From positions 1 through 64,000 of the forward strand of contig CACWUS010000004.1 of NCBI GenBank assembly GCA_902764145.1: a stretch of DNA of 64,000 nt, given 5' to 3'. Positions 8,546-19,650 of this stretch are shown here, piece after piece (position 1 is the stretch's first letter; each line of letters opens with the position of its first letter). Position numbers and translations under genes: made by a program. Source of the stretch: an uncultured Erysipelotrichaceae bacterium (GTDB lineage Bacteria > Bacillota_I > Bacilli_A > RF39 > UBA660). The notes beneath the pieces were generated by a model. It was not told the origin of the DNA. It saw nothing but the letters and a program-made list of their open reading frames with translations, and did not search any database.

Positions 8546-8574
8546 ATTATAATATTTAAACAATTATTAGTCAA
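8546..8574 (-). promoter_or_regulatory. Sigma-A-type promoter for the signal peptidase operon
   Basis: On the minus strand TTGACT (8574-8569) and TATAAT (8551-8546) are exactly 17 bp apart. It sits between two genes and would drive the genes from 8518 down to 132. It is one of the best promoter matches in the window. Confidence 0.75.
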
Positions 8575-8582
8575 TTATTACA

Positions 8583-10088
8583 TTATTTCTTAAGTTCACT
8601 AGGAACTTCAAGAATGAACTTTATGTCTTTTAAATTGATCATTAATGTATATACATCAAAGTATATTAACAATTTATCAACATTATCTAATATCTGATTA
8701 ACTTGATTATTTCTAATCTTATCTTCATCAACTATTATACTATTCATTATATATTTTTCACTAATTATTTTAGGAACATCTTTTTCTTCACTTATTGAAA
8801 TACTTTTTAATATTTCTGGTTTACTACCATATATAAATTCTTTTAATTCCTTAGATTTAGCATCTATATTTTCTAAAGTCATTTCTTCATTATCAGCTTG
8901 TAATAATTTAACAAAATATAAGAAATTATAGCTTGTAAAGACTAACATATCATAATAATTAGTGTCATTAGTAACATATTTATTAATAGTTTCTTTAATC
9001 TTTAAATCATCAAGTTCATTATAATCATTTACAAGTTCACTAATAATCTTGTTTCTTTCAGTTTTAGCATCAGCTAATTTAACTTTATTAAGTTTAAAGA
9101 ATCCAGTCCTATTAATTTTTTTATTAAGAGCAAATAACCCCTTCTCTTTCTTTGCTATGTCTTTTAATTTATTTGAAAATAAATCTTTATACTCTTCTTT
9201 ATGAGCAAATAATTCTTTAAAATTATCAAATATATATTGATATTTAACATATCCTTGATACTCATTTAATGATAATTTTAATTTAAGCAAATTATCATAA
9301 TTTCTATTTGATGAAGGATCAAGTAATAAACTTGATATCAAATCTTGAATTCTACTTTCAATAATAAAATCATCTACATCCAATGTTTTATCCATGAATA
9401 AATCATATATATATTTAATACTATGATGTTTTATTAATTCATTATTAGAAATAAGTGCCCTATGTGCAGTAATAAACTTATCAAAATCAAATGATGAATA
9501 TTTTGCATTAAAGAATTCAATTAATTTACTTTCATATTTATAATATAAATGTTTAATATTTAATTCTATTTGAATAATCAAATCAGAATTTTTCCAATAT
9601 ATTTCATTAAAAACATCCTGAATATTTCCACTATTTTCAAATAATGCTTTCATATAAGTATTAACCGCTTCAGTATGATTAAAATCTGCTTCAGTAAGAT
9701 TAATTCCAGCTGCTTTAAATGTAGCAATTATTTCTGAAATAATACTATTTACTTCAGCTAAGTTATTATCTGTAGAATTATTTAATTTATAAAATAAATA
9801 ATCTAAATTCATTTTTTCGCTACAAAAAGCTCTAGAATCAGTTAGTTTTAAAGTATTATAATCAACATTAATATTATTTAACTGATATGTTAAATTTTTA
9901 AATTTACTTAAAGCTTCTTCATATCTAGTTTTAATAATTCCTTCAGCTTCTTCAAGCATAGGCTTATATTTTGCTATGCATTCATCTAAATAATCATTAT
10001 ATTTCTTTCTATTTTTTTGATTATTAGTAGGAAGGATTTCTAAATTTTCATTGACTTTTTCAATTTCAGAATTCAAATTCTCAATCAT
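8583..10088 (-). CDS. Unrecognised 501-aa helical, probably cytosolic protein
   Basis: I do not recognise this protein. It has no leader or membrane segment and is strongly helical, with long Lys/Glu/Asn-rich stretches compatible with coiled coils at residues 1-70 and 290-350. The end (about 440-500) is more hydrophobic and could fold as a small domain. Its start overlaps the end of a 33-aa gene by 8 nt and has GAGGA 8 nt upstream. Placed between the giant surface protein and the signal peptidases, it may be a cytosolic part of the same export or assembly system; this rests on position only. Confidence 0.6.
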   Translation of the reverse strand: MIENLNSEIEKVNENLEILPTNNQKNRKKYNDYLDECIAKYKPMLEEAEGIIKTRYEEALSKFKNLTYQLNNINVDYNTLKLTDSRAFCSEKMNLDYLFYKLNNSTDNNLAEVNSIISEIIATFKAAGINLTEADFNHTEAVNTYMKALFENSGNIQDVFNEIYWKNSDLIIQIELNIKHLYYKYESKLIEFFNAKYSSFDFDKFITAHRALISNNELIKHHSIKYIYDLFMDKTLDVDDFIIESRIQDLISSLLLDPSSNRNYDNLLKLKLSLNEYQGYVKYQYIFDNFKELFAHKEEYKDLFSNKLKDIAKKEKGLFALNKKINRTGFFKLNKVKLADAKTERNKIISELVNDYNELDDLKIKETINKYVTNDTNYYDMLVFTSYNFLYFVKLLQADNEEMTLENIDAKSKELKEFIYGSKPEILKSISISEEKDVPKIISEKYIMNSIIVDEDKIRNNQVNQILDNVDKLLIYFDVYTLMINLKDIKFILEVPSELKK

Positions 10089-10182
10089 TATTTTCTTCCT
10101 CTTTTCTACTTTCTAAAGATTTAACAAATTTTTTTAATATTTCATAAATTTCTAATAAATCTTTATTACTTAATCCTATCAT
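10081..10182 (-). CDS. Small 33-aa overlapping gene
   Basis: An open frame MIGLSNKDLLEIYEILKK... of 33 aa starts at ATG 10182, 15 nt after the giant gene, with GGAAGG and GGATGG upstream. It ends in TGA overlapping the start of the next gene by 8 nt, the signature of translational coupling. The sequence is an amphipathic helix followed by an acidic tail (EEENND). It could be a real microprotein partner of the 501-aa protein or a leader peptide that delivers ribosomes to it. Confidence 0.5.
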   Translation of the reverse strand: MIGLSNKDLLEIYEILKKFVKSLESRKEEENND

Positions 10183-10197
10183 ATTTATCCATCCTTC

Positions 10198-13100
10198 CTA
10201 TTTAATAATTATATATTTCTCTACGCTTCCAATTGAAGCATCTTCATCATATAAAATGAATTCCATTTTATATGTACCAGTAATTAATTCTTCATTTAAA
10301 GTAAATGTATAAGAATTATGTTCTCCTGGACTTGTAATAATTTTATATTCTTTCTCATTACTTGTTGGTTGGAAAGCATTATCAAAATAATCTTGTGCAT
10401 CCACTAAAATATAATTTGTATCATCTATATGTTCATAACTTCTTCTATACATTTTAAATCTTATATTTGGATTTGCAAGTCCAGAGTTATAATTTAAGTT
10501 ATAAACAATTGTGTTTGTTCCATTAGCATTATTACCTGTTAATGAATCAATAATCATTTCTTCAGCAGATGTATTAACATCAAGACCATAAATTTCATTA
10601 ACTATTTCAATTGCAAAATCTTTTGTATCACTAGAAGTTAAACCATAATATATACCATCTGGAGAACCAAATGATTCAAATCTTAATGTATAATTTCCTG
10701 ATGCTATTGTAGATGTACCAGTATTAATAATTACCCATTTTTCAGCACTATCAACTTTATCAGCTATTTTAATTCTAGTAGTTCCATCAATATTTGGGTC
10801 ATATCTTACCCCATCTATTGTATAATACAAACCTAACAAAGTTGTACCCGTAACTACTTCACCATCAGAATTAATTAATGATATTTTAATTCCTAATTTA
10901 GAATCAAAATAATGAGTATCATATATAACTGTTGAACCAACCATTTCTTGTGTATAATCAATTGTTAAATCTGCAATTACTGATTCACCATTATATATTT
11001 TGTTACTACTTATTGTACCATCCATATCTATTATAGCATCTTTATTAGCATAAATGTTATATGTAAGTACAGAATATTGATTTCCAAGTACTCCATATAT
11101 TGTTTCTTCATCTGAATCTCTTATACCAAATAACAACTGATTAGCAAGAGAATTAGCATTAATATTAGTATCTCCAAAATCAATTATGAAAATAAATTCT
11201 TCATTACAATAATTAGCAGTACTATTATAATAAGCAATATTTTTTGCAGCATCATTATAATAAACTCCACTATTTTCTGCTCCCATTGTTTCAAACATCG
11301 ATATATTATATGATGCTTCATTATCCGATTGCATTTGAGCAGTAGCTGCATCAACATCATTTTGATTAATTACGTGATAATAATATTCAGGATTATTTCC
11401 ACTATAATCAATCATTGTTATTTTAGTATTTAATGGGAAAACATAATTTGAGAACAATGCTCTATGATAACCATTTCTATAAATACTTTCTCCACTATTA
11501 AACAATGAATAATAAACACTGATTGATGATGAAGATGAAATATTAGTTGCTGTTGATGCAAATAATTCATATTTACGACCAGCAGTCATAGCACCTTCAT
11601 AATTAACTGTACTAATCAAAGCTTTACTTAAATTTACCGTTATAATTAATCTCTTTGTTTCTTTTGTTAAAGCATCTATTTGTCTAATTGATGTTAACTG
11701 TATTCTTACTCTACCTAAATCACCAGTTGAGCTTATATTTTTAGAATGGTGTAAATTGAATAGCAATGTTGGTGATGATGCATTATTACCACCAACATAA
11801 CTCTCAGTACCAACTACTGCATCCTCTGGATTAGCAACATGAGTTAAGAAAGTAGTATTACCATTAACCAACCATCCAATGTTACTTGTTTCCATTGTAA
11901 GTCCCATAATAGTATCTGCTTCTTGATCTGTATCAGCAATTTTCTTTATATTAGTTTTTGGAACTAATCGAACACTACTATCAAGTTCACTATAATCGAA
12001 ACCTAATATTTCAAATGTTGTATTAGGATGAGTAAAGTCAATTAGTGATAACTCAGCTGTACCTAAAGTAGAATACTTAGAAGCAGATAAATCTATTTCG
12101 TATTCAATTACACCTTCACCAATTGTCCACATATAAAGTGGTCCACTTGGAGGTGTTGGCTCAATATAATCTATCTTGTTTTTCCCTGTATCTTCTTGTA
12201 TATAATTAGTATAAAAACCATCAACTTTTATATCATGATTTGCTTCATGAAGACCAAGTACATATGAACTAACATTATCAAATACATCTCCCCAGTTAAG
12301 AGTTTCATCATATGCATAATCATTATATATACCTACATTTATATCACCATTAGAATTGTATTTATACATTCCAAAGAAAGACATACCATTAACTTCACCG
12401 TAATCAGTTACGTTTTGGTCTTTTGCTATGTTTAATTTTTTATCTATAAACATATAAACTCTATTATCAACATTTTTAGTTACTGTTTTATTTTCTTCAT
12501 CAATATTAACAGCAGCTTTTGCACCAGTAGAAGTTAAACTATTAAATTCTTCTAATAAGTTTGCACCAGTTTCTAAGAATAATGTTGAATTATTTGTTAA
12601 GTCTAATCTCTTAATTCTTGATAATGTAAATAACACATCAGAATATTCATTTTCTCTATCGGTTGCTCCTTCTAATACAATAGCAGAATTATCTAATTTT
12701 AAGTAATCTGTTCTTTGAATTGATACATTTCTTTGCGGATTACTAAATGTTCCATAATTTTTAATAACAACTTCACTAAGTCCAGTTGTAGTTGATGCAT
12801 TACCACTACCAAATATAGAACCAAGTATTTCAAATGTTGGATAATTATTTCCATTAATATTAACATCTATTCCCTTTGTTACACTAACAAATGTCCAGTC
12901 GTATTCATCAGATCCAGAAGCATTAGCTTCACCTCCACCGAATACAGTTCCCTTTATTGAAACATTTCCTCTTGTAATAATTCCACTTAATTGAACATCT
13001 GCTCCAATATTAACATCAGAACGTCCATATACTTTTGAAGTATTAGCACCACCATAAACATTTCCGTAAACAGTTGCACCAGTAATTTTTACACTAGCAA

Positions 13101-16100
13101 GTGAATTGTTAACAAGTTCAGAACCTGTTATAGCAGCATTTCCTCCACCAAATACAGAACATTGACTAAGTACTGAACATTGTGGTGTTCCAACTACTGA
13201 AGTACCACCTACTATTATACTTGTATTTCCTGTTACAGTAGCATGAGAACCGTTTCCTCCAGCATATGCACTACCCGAAATACTAGTATCATTTATTATA
13301 ACATCAGTACTTCCTCCAACTGTTCCTTCATTTCCTCCTCCATAGATAGAAGAAGAAATTGTTGAGTCATCTATTGTTATACTTGAATTTCCTGTTACAT
13401 TTGCAAGTTGACCATTACCAGCAGCAAATGTACTTCCTGCAATTGTTGTTCCACTAATATTTACTGTTGTGTTTCCTCCAACTGTTCCTTCATTTCCTCC
13501 ACCATAAACAGCAGAAGAAATTGTTGAATCAGTAATAGTTAAATTTGAATTTCCAGCTACATGCGCTGTTTGACCATTACCAGCACCAAATGTGCTTCCT
13601 GCAATTGTTGTTCCATCAATAGTAACTGTTGTGTTTCCACTTACTGTACCTTGGTTTCCTCCACCATAAACATTATCTGTTACGTTTGAATTAGCTACTG
13701 AAAGGATTACACTAGCAGTTACATTAGCAGCATTTCCTCCACCATATATTGTTCCAACAGTTGCATCTTGAACATCTACATTTGTATTTCCTACATGAGC
13801 TTGATTTCCACCACCATATATTGTTCCAACATTTCCACCTAAGACATTAACATCTGTAGAACTTGTAGTACCTCCGGCATTATTAGCTCCATATAGATTT
13901 GTAACAGTTCCTTTGTTCATTGTAATTGTTGAATTTGTTATATTTCCTAATTGGTTAGATCCTCCATATACATTAGTAATATTAATAGTTCCATTTGTAG
14001 AATCGCCTAATGTAATATTTGTATTAGAAGCTCCTGCTTTGTTTCCTCCACCATATAACGCTGGTAAAGTGCCACCCATGTTTGTAATTAATACATTTGT
14101 ATTTCCTGTTACAGCTCCTTCATTTCCTCCACCATATAGTGCTGTAGTAACACTTCCGCCACTTACAGATATATTTGTATTACCACTCATTGCTGCCTGG
14201 TTTCCTCCACCAAACATTGTAGTAACACTTCCGCCTGTTTGTGTTACATGTGAAGTTCCTGATATTGCTTTATTTCCTCCACCAAATAATGTTGTTACTG
14301 TTCCATTATTTAATGTTATGTTTGTTGTAGTTGTTGTTCCTCCATCATTATTACCGCCATATAGGCTTGTAACAGTTCCTTTATTCATAGTAATAGTTGA
14401 AGAATCAACATTTCCTAATTGGTTAGATCCACCATATACATTAGTAATATTAATTGTTCCATTTGTAGAATCGCCTAATGTTATATTTGTATCTGAAGCT
14501 CCTGCTTTATTTCCTCCACCATATACTGCTGGTAAAGTGCCACTCATATTTGTAATTAATACATTTGTGTCTCCCGTTACAGCTCCTTCATTTCCACCAC
14601 CATATAGTGCAGTCGTAATACTTCCACCACTTACAGATATATTTGTATCTCCACTCATGTCTGCTTTGTTTCCTCCACCAAACATTGTGGTTACGCTTCC
14701 GCCTGTTTGTGTTATATGTGAAGTTCCAGATACAGCATCATTTCCTCCACCAAATAGCGTTGTTACTGTTCCATTATTTAATGTTATATTTGTTGTAGTT
14801 GTTGTTCCACCATCGTTATTACCACCATAAAGATTTGTAACACTACCTTTATTCATTGTAATTGTTGAAGAATCAACATCTCCCAATTGGTTAGATCCAC
14901 CATATACGTTTGTTATATTTATATTATTTGGTGAAGAAGCATTGCTTAAAGTAATATTTGTACTAGTTGCTCCTGCTTTGTTTCCTCCGCCATATACAGC
15001 ACTTAATGTATTATTAATATTTTTAATATTAACATTTGTAGTTCCTGTATCAACAAGATTACCTCCACCATAGACAATACCATTTATTGTTCCACCATTT
15101 AAGTTAACATTAGATTCAGTACAAGTTCCACCTTCATTGTTTCCACCAAATACAGTTCCAACTGTACCACCATCTATATAAACATGACTTTCATCTACTA
15201 CACCTCTTTGATTAGAACCACCATATAAAGTAGATACACTTCCACCTTCTAAATATATACTTGTGTTTCCAACAGAAGTTTTGTTTCCTCCACCATATGC
15301 ATTTGTTATATTACCACCATTTATAGTAACTACTACATCTCCAAGTGGTTCACCAGCTTCATCACATCCACCAAATACATTTGGTATTGTTCCATTATTG
15401 ATTGTAACATTAACATCACCATTAACATTTGGAGTAAATGTAGTGCTTCCCTTAGCACCTCCAAATACTGAACCTAGTATTGTACCATTATTTACAGTTA
15501 CATCAACAGAATATGAATTTGCAGTAGAAGATACTTCTCCTTCATTGACAGTTCCATAAGCACTTCCACCATACACAGTTCCATTAATATTAGGACCACC
15601 ACTACTATTGCCTATTGTTACATTAACATTTTTTGTAACATAAGTACCAGGATCATCATCACTTTGATATCCACCTTCTCCACCGCCATATACATCCGTA
15701 TATACAGTTCCAGCAGTTATCGTAACATTAGTATTTCCATTAACCACGCCTTTGGCACATGAACCACCATATACTGAACCGCTAACACTTCCACCATCCA
15801 TTGTTATGTTAATATTAGCAGTATTACTATTATTTGCATTTGTTGTAATTGTTCCGGCACCGGCATTGTTTCCTCCACCATATACTGAACCTTTAATTTC
15901 ACCATCATGAATAATAATATTTAAATTATATGTCTTTCCTGTACCATTTTGTCCAGCAGCACCATAATTTCCACCACCATAAACATTTTTATTAATAGTA
16001 GCAGATCCATCTATAATTATATTTGAATTATTAACAGTTCCTATTGTTTTAGAAGATGTATTTCCATTTCCATTACCAAATACACTTCCCGCTTCAACTA

Positions 16101-19100
16101 AACTTTCTGGTTCAATAGCATTACTTCCAAGACTAGTATCTCCAATCGTAGCATTTCCACCAATATAAACATAAGAGTCTCCATCAAGTTTACCATTGGT
16201 ATTATCACTACCATCAGAACCAGTAACACCATTTGATCCACCAAACACTGAATAATTAACAATACCATCAGTTACTTGGATAATTCTATTACCATAAGTT
16301 TGACTTTGTCCTGCACCACCTACTAGTATATCTGCGCTTCCACCTTTCATGTAGATATATACAGTATTAATTGATTTGTTAGTTGATTTTGGAGATGGAC
16401 CACCATTGACATTGTAAATATGTCCACCTTCAATTGTTACAGAACTTGCAGTATATATATTTGCATAACCTCTACCAGAAACATACATACCAGTTGCAAA
16501 ATTATACTTGCTAGTTCCAAATGTACCACTTTTAATAATTGTTTGAAGAGCAACATCATAGTTGTGTGTACTATAGTTTGATCCAGACCACATAGCTGAT
16601 ATTGTAAATGATACTTTTAAATTATCATTGTCTTTCTCGACTCTATCATAATCACAACCATAAGTAGTTATTTCATTTACATATATTGTTTTAGATGAGT
16701 TTACTGAAAGAGTTGTACTACTAGCAGTATTTAACATACCAGATTCAATTATTAATCTATATTTTGTAATATTTGAAGAACTACCTTGTGTACTAGTACT
16801 ATTGTTTCCACCAGCTATATTTGAAAACGTAGTTCTTGATGTATTATATTGAGTAATACCACGTCCAACTTTAACATTATTATAGTTTCCATATAATTGA
16901 CTATATGTACTACCAGATGGAGAAGCACCAGTATTATTAATAGTTGCTCCATAAACTTTCATATCTTCAATTCTTATATCACTATATGCTTGAACAATTG
17001 AGTTTTGAATTGACCAATAATACCTATTATAGTTATTAGTCCCATTATCTATTGTAGTTAGTGTAAATGGTCTTGTAACAGTATCTCTCCAAACATTTGT
17101 AATATTAGCACTCATTCTTACTATTGTTGTATCCCTTGTTGTTAAATAATAATACTCTTCCATACCAGCAACTTCCATGTCACCATTAGCATCATAGAAT
17201 TGTATCAAATCATAATAAGTGTCATAACTAGAAGCACTTCCACTAGTATACATGTTTCCAGTTGTATCATAATAACCAGCAAGATTAGTTCCATTTGGAA
17301 GATTTACTCTTCTATAAAATCCTGCAGTACTATCACCAATAGATAATTCACCTTCTAGTTCTTGATGTGAAGATACAGTAGTTTGTGTCATTGTACCATT
17401 TGATAATTCATAATAAGTCGTACCAGAGACATAATTACCTGAAGCAGGAACATAACATGTACAACCACCATAAGTATTACAATATCCATTAAGTTCTACC
17501 CCATTAGCATTTACTGCTCCATCAGGATAATCATAATATCTATAAACAGTACGTCTAGTATATAATCCATTAATACTATCATAAACAGTTTCAACACTTG
17601 TAACAGCAGTAAAACCATATGCTCTTAAGTTATTATTTGATAAGTTTCTTAAACTTGTAGTAGTTAAATGAAGACCATCTGTCCAACTTGAATAAATGTT
17701 AGCAGTTATGTTATTTGGAACATCTCCGTTGTAAGTAACAGGTATTTTTATAAATCTTGTGTAAATATCTTTATTTAAATATATTTCTGCTCCTACATAA
17801 TCAGTAACCCAACCATTAAATGCTTTTCCATCAGGTCTATTTTGGAATGGATTATCTATTAACTCTATTTCAACATAATCATCACTTTTATTACTAGCAG
17901 TTCCATTATTGTTAACTTCATATATTTTATAATATATAAATTGATTTTCATCTTCACCAGATGTGTTTGATATAGCACCAACATTATTATTATCATAATC
18001 TCTACCATAATAATGTAATTGCGTATATACTAAATTTGAATCATTATAAATGTTTTTTCTTTCAGTTGTTGGTAAAGCACCATTATTAGAATGAGTATAA
18101 TTCAATCCTTCATAATAATTAGCATCACTTTCATAATCATTAACATAAACAATTGAGCCTTCTCTTCCACTATCATGAGCGCTTGGTGCTGATCTAACGG
18201 CCTTTTTAAGAGCAATTTTCTTACCAGGAAGTGTATCATCAACACCTTTGTTTTGTATTCTAAATGCATTTTTTTCAAACACCCAATTAAAATCAGACTT
18301 ACTATTTAATATTTGTAATATTGCTTTAACAGGAATATTATCATTAAATGTTAATTTACCATTATTAATAGAATATTCATAAGCAGAATCATCAGATACT
18401 TTGTGATTAAATACCAAATCTAAATGATTACTCATATAAATAATATTTTCTAATTTTGCATTATTATAATTTCTAATTAAAACTGAAGTATCATTAGCAC
18501 TACTAGTACCATTAATATTAATATTACTAAAAGTATTTCCATCTATATCATTTAAAATAAATAAAGATGAACTTATATTTTCTTCCTTTCCAGTAAATAA
18601 AACATTTATTTTATTTAAATTTAAATTCTTAATAACACTTTGTTCTACATTTTTAGCAAGAAATGAAACTTCTATTCTTTCTACCTTATTTTCAATAACT
18701 TCATCTTCTATATTTTCTTCTTCATTAGCTATATCATTAGTAGTTTCACCTTCTACATTCTCACTATTTGTATCATCAGTATTTTCACCAGCATTTTCAC
18801 CAGTAGTGTTATCACTACTATCACTATTTTCATCTGGATTTGTAGAATTTTCATTTGAATTTTTATCTTCATCAGTTGTTTTTTCGCCATCAATCACTTC
18901 ATCTGTTGCACTACTATTATCAGTATTATTATCATCTTTTTTAGTATCATCATTAGAAGTAGGATTTTCATTTGTAACTGAATTATCCTCTGTATTTTTA
19001 TTTTCTTCTTTACTAATTTCACTATCATTTGTTGTTTCTAATGTTTCTATATTTTCATTTTCGTCATCAGAAACAGTTGATTTTGCCAAATTCTTATTTA

Positions 19101-19620
19101 GAACATCAGATTCTTTAACAATGATATCAACATCATGAATATTAACATTTTGAATTTTAGCACTATATAATGAATCAAACAATGAAATAGAAGCAATCTT
19201 TCCTTCTTCATCTAAATAATACTTAGAAAGTTTAAAATTAAAGATTGAATAACCTTTACCATCAAAATTACCGCTAAATGTTTTAACATCTGCGAATGAA
19301 AAATCATAACCATTTAAATCTATATTATTATTTAATTCATAAAATTTATTAAAGTATTCACTAGAATCTTCAGAATTAATAACAGTGAAAAAATAAGCAA
19401 GTTCAGAACCATTCTTTATAATATATGGATCACTAGCACTACCAGTTCCTTTATTAAATCTTTTAGCAACAGTTCCATCCCATATAATTGAAGTAGTTTT
19501 TTCACTGAAAGTATTATATAAAACAAAAAAGTTAACAGCAAAAAATAAAAGTACTGCTAATACTAGAAATTTCTTAGTTTTAATGTATGATTTAAGTTTG
19601 TCAATTACATTCTGAAACAT
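10198..19620 (-). CDS. Giant 3140-aa surface protein with beta-solenoid repeats
   Basis: The protein has an uncleaved-looking membrane anchor (about residues 17-36), a GLUG-like beta region (45-165), an acidic Asn/Asp/Glu/Ser/Thr low-complexity spacer (about 175-310), and a further region with GYCNTYGGCTC cysteines. About residues 1000-2200 are repeats of some 20-25 residues centred on VYGGGN, each with alternating strands (NTNVTI...GGSV) as in beta-helix adhesins. The last 800 residues are non-repeat beta domains. There is no LPXTG or C-terminal membrane helix, so it is probably held by its N-terminus. It has its own promoter and a terminator upstream. A stalk-like adhesin or surface-layer role is likely; the neighbouring peptidases and ATPase may serve it. 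Confidence 0.8.
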   Translation of the reverse strand: MFQNVIDKLKSYIKTKKFLVLAVLLFFAVNFFVLYNTFSEKTTSIIWDGTVAKRFNKGTGSASDPYIIKNGSELAYFFTVINSEDSSEYFNKFYELNNNIDLNGYDFSFADVKTFSGNFDGKGYSIFNFKLSKYYLDEEGKIASISLFDSLYSAKIQNVNIHDVDIIVKESDVLNKNLAKSTVSDDENENIETLETTNDSEISKEENKNTEDNSVTNENPTSNDDTKKDDNNTDNSSATDEVIDGEKTTDEDKNSNENSTNPDENSDSSDNTTGENAGENTDDTNSENVEGETTNDIANEEENIEDEVIENKVERIEVSFLAKNVEQSVIKNLNLNKINVLFTGKEENISSSLFILNDIDGNTFSNININGTSSANDTSVLIRNYNNAKLENIIYMSNHLDLVFNHKVSDDSAYEYSINNGKLTFNDNIPVKAILQILNSKSDFNWVFEKNAFRIQNKGVDDTLPGKKIALKKAVRSAPSAHDSGREGSIVYVNDYESDANYYEGLNYTHSNNGALPTTERKNIYNDSNLVYTQLHYYGRDYDNNNVGAISNTSGEDENQFIYYKIYEVNNNGTASNKSDDYVEIELIDNPFQNRPDGKAFNGWVTDYVGAEIYLNKDIYTRFIKIPVTYNGDVPNNITANIYSSWTDGLHLTTTSLRNLSNNNLRAYGFTAVTSVETVYDSINGLYTRRTVYRYYDYPDGAVNANGVELNGYCNTYGGCTCYVPASGNYVSGTTYYELSNGTMTQTTVSSHQELEGELSIGDSTAGFYRRVNLPNGTNLAGYYDTTGNMYTSGSASSYDTYYDLIQFYDANGDMEVAGMEEYYYLTTRDTTIVRMSANITNVWRDTVTRPFTLTTIDNGTNNYNRYYWSIQNSIVQAYSDIRIEDMKVYGATINNTGASPSGSTYSQLYGNYNNVKVGRGITQYNTSRTTFSNIAGGNNSTSTQGSSSNITKYRLIIESGMLNTASSTTLSVNSSKTIYVNEITTYGCDYDRVEKDNDNLKVSFTISAMWSGSNYSTHNYDVALQTIIKSGTFGTSKYNFATGMYVSGRGYANIYTASSVTIEGGHIYNVNGGPSPKSTNKSINTVYIYMKGGSADILVGGAGQSQTYGNRIIQVTDGIVNYSVFGGSNGVTGSDGSDNTNGKLDGDSYVYIGGNATIGDTSLGSNAIEPESLVEAGSVFGNGNGNTSSKTIGTVNNSNIIIDGSATINKNVYGGGNYGAAGQNGTGKTYNLNIIIHDGEIKGSVYGGGNNAGAGTITTNANNSNTANINITMDGGSVSGSVYGGSCAKGVVNGNTNVTITAGTVYTDVYGGGEGGYQSDDDPGTYVTKNVNVTIGNSSGGPNINGTVYGGSAYGTVNEGEVSSTANSYSVDVTVNNGTILGSVFGGAKGSTTFTPNVNGDVNVTINNGTIPNVFGGCDEAGEPLGDVVVTINGGNITNAYGGGNKTSVGNTSIYLEGGSVSTLYGGSNQRGVVDESHVYIDGGTVGTVFGGNNEGGTCTESNVNLNGGTINGIVYGGGNLVDTGTTNVNIKNINNTLSAVYGGGNKAGATSTNITLSNASSPNNINITNVYGGSNQLGDVDSSTITMNKGSVTNLYGGNNDGGTTTTTNITLNNGTVTTLFGGGNDAVSGTSHITQTGGSVTTMFGGGNKADMSGDTNISVSGGSITTALYGGGNEGAVTGDTNVLITNMSGTLPAVYGGGNKAGASDTNITLGDSTNGTINITNVYGGSNQLGNVDSSTITMNKGTVTSLYGGNNDGGTTTTTNITLNNGTVTTLFGGGNKAISGTSHVTQTGGSVTTMFGGGNQAAMSGNTNISVSGGSVTTALYGGGNEGAVTGNTNVLITNMGGTLPALYGGGNKAGASNTNITLGDSTNGTINITNVYGGSNQLGNITNSTITMNKGTVTNLYGANNAGGTTSSTDVNVLGGNVGTIYGGGNQAHVGNTNVDVQDATVGTIYGGGNAANVTASVILSVANSNVTDNVYGGGNQGTVSGNTTVTIDGTTIAGSTFGAGNGQTAHVAGNSNLTITDSTISSAVYGGGNEGTVGGNTTVNISGTTIAGSTFAAGNGQLANVTGNSSITIDDSTISSSIYGGGNEGTVGGSTDVIINDTSISGSAYAGGNGSHATVTGNTSIIVGGTSVVGTPQCSVLSQCSVFGGGNAAITGSELVNNSLASVKITGATVYGNVYGGANTSKVYGRSDVNIGADVQLSGIITRGNVSIKGTVFGGGEANASGSDEYDWTFVSVTKGIDVNINGNNYPTFEILGSIFGSGNASTTTGLSEVVIKNYGTFSNPQRNVSIQRTDYLKLDNSAIVLEGATDRENEYSDVLFTLSRIKRLDLTNNSTLFLETGANLLEEFNSLTSTGAKAAVNIDEENKTVTKNVDNRVYMFIDKKLNIAKDQNVTDYGEVNGMSFFGMYKYNSNGDINVGIYNDYAYDETLNWGDVFDNVSSYVLGLHEANHDIKVDGFYTNYIQEDTGKNKIDYIEPTPPSGPLYMWTIGEGVIEYEIDLSASKYSTLGTAELSLIDFTHPNTTFEILGFDYSELDSSVRLVPKTNIKKIADTDQEADTIMGLTMETSNIGWLVNGNTTFLTHVANPEDAVVGTESYVGGNNASSPTLLFNLHHSKNISSTGDLGRVRIQLTSIRQIDALTKETKRLIITVNLSKALISTVNYEGAMTAGRKYELFASTATNISSSSSISVYYSLFNSGESIYRNGYHRALFSNYVFPLNTKITMIDYSGNNPEYYYHVINQNDVDAATAQMQSDNEASYNISMFETMGAENSGVYYNDAAKNIAYYNSTANYCNEEFIFIIDFGDTNINANSLANQLLFGIRDSDEETIYGVLGNQYSVLTYNIYANKDAIIDMDGTISSNKIYNGESVIADLTIDYTQEMVGSTVIYDTHYFDSKLGIKISLINSDGEVVTGTTLLGLYYTIDGVRYDPNIDGTTRIKIADKVDSAEKWVIINTGTSTIASGNYTLRFESFGSPDGIYYGLTSSDTKDFAIEIVNEIYGLDVNTSAEEMIIDSLTGNNANGTNTIVYNLNYNSGLANPNIRFKMYRRSYEHIDDTNYILVDAQDYFDNAFQPTSNEKEYKIITSPGEHNSYTFTLNEELITGTYKMEFILYDEDASIGSVEKYIIIK
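13953..14900 (-). repeat. 468-bp tandem super-repeats inside the giant gene
   Basis: The marker GGTTAGATCC-like segment recurs at 13953, 14421 and 14889, a spacing of exactly 468 bp (156 codons). Between markers the two full copies encode nearly the same order of seven solenoid rungs (QLG, DGG, GGGN, GGGNKA or QAA, GNEGAV, GNKAGA). The flanks hold diverged partial copies. Copy number could change by homologous recombination without breaking the frame. Confidence 0.8.
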
Positions 19621-19650
19621 CTATACTTCCTACTTTCCCATCATATGAAA

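Noticed and set aside
13913-14830. Long plus-strand open frame (305 aa, Pro/Val rich) opposite the giant gene
   Set aside because: It is the reverse complement of the GGG/NTN repeat codons; period 468 bp follows the real gene, and there is no ribosome site or promoter.
15263-15559. Plus-strand open frame opposite the giant gene
   Set aside because: Same repeat shadow as above; Pro/Ser-rich translation is an artefact of the opposite frame.
13000-16700. Regular repeats that could suggest a CRISPR array
   Set aside because: The repeats are coding, in frame, degenerate, and lack unique spacers of constant length.
18806-19138. Plus-strand Ser/Leu/Phe-rich frame opposite the low-complexity spacer
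   Set aside because: Mirror of the Asn/Asp/Glu/Thr-rich segment of the giant protein; not a gene.
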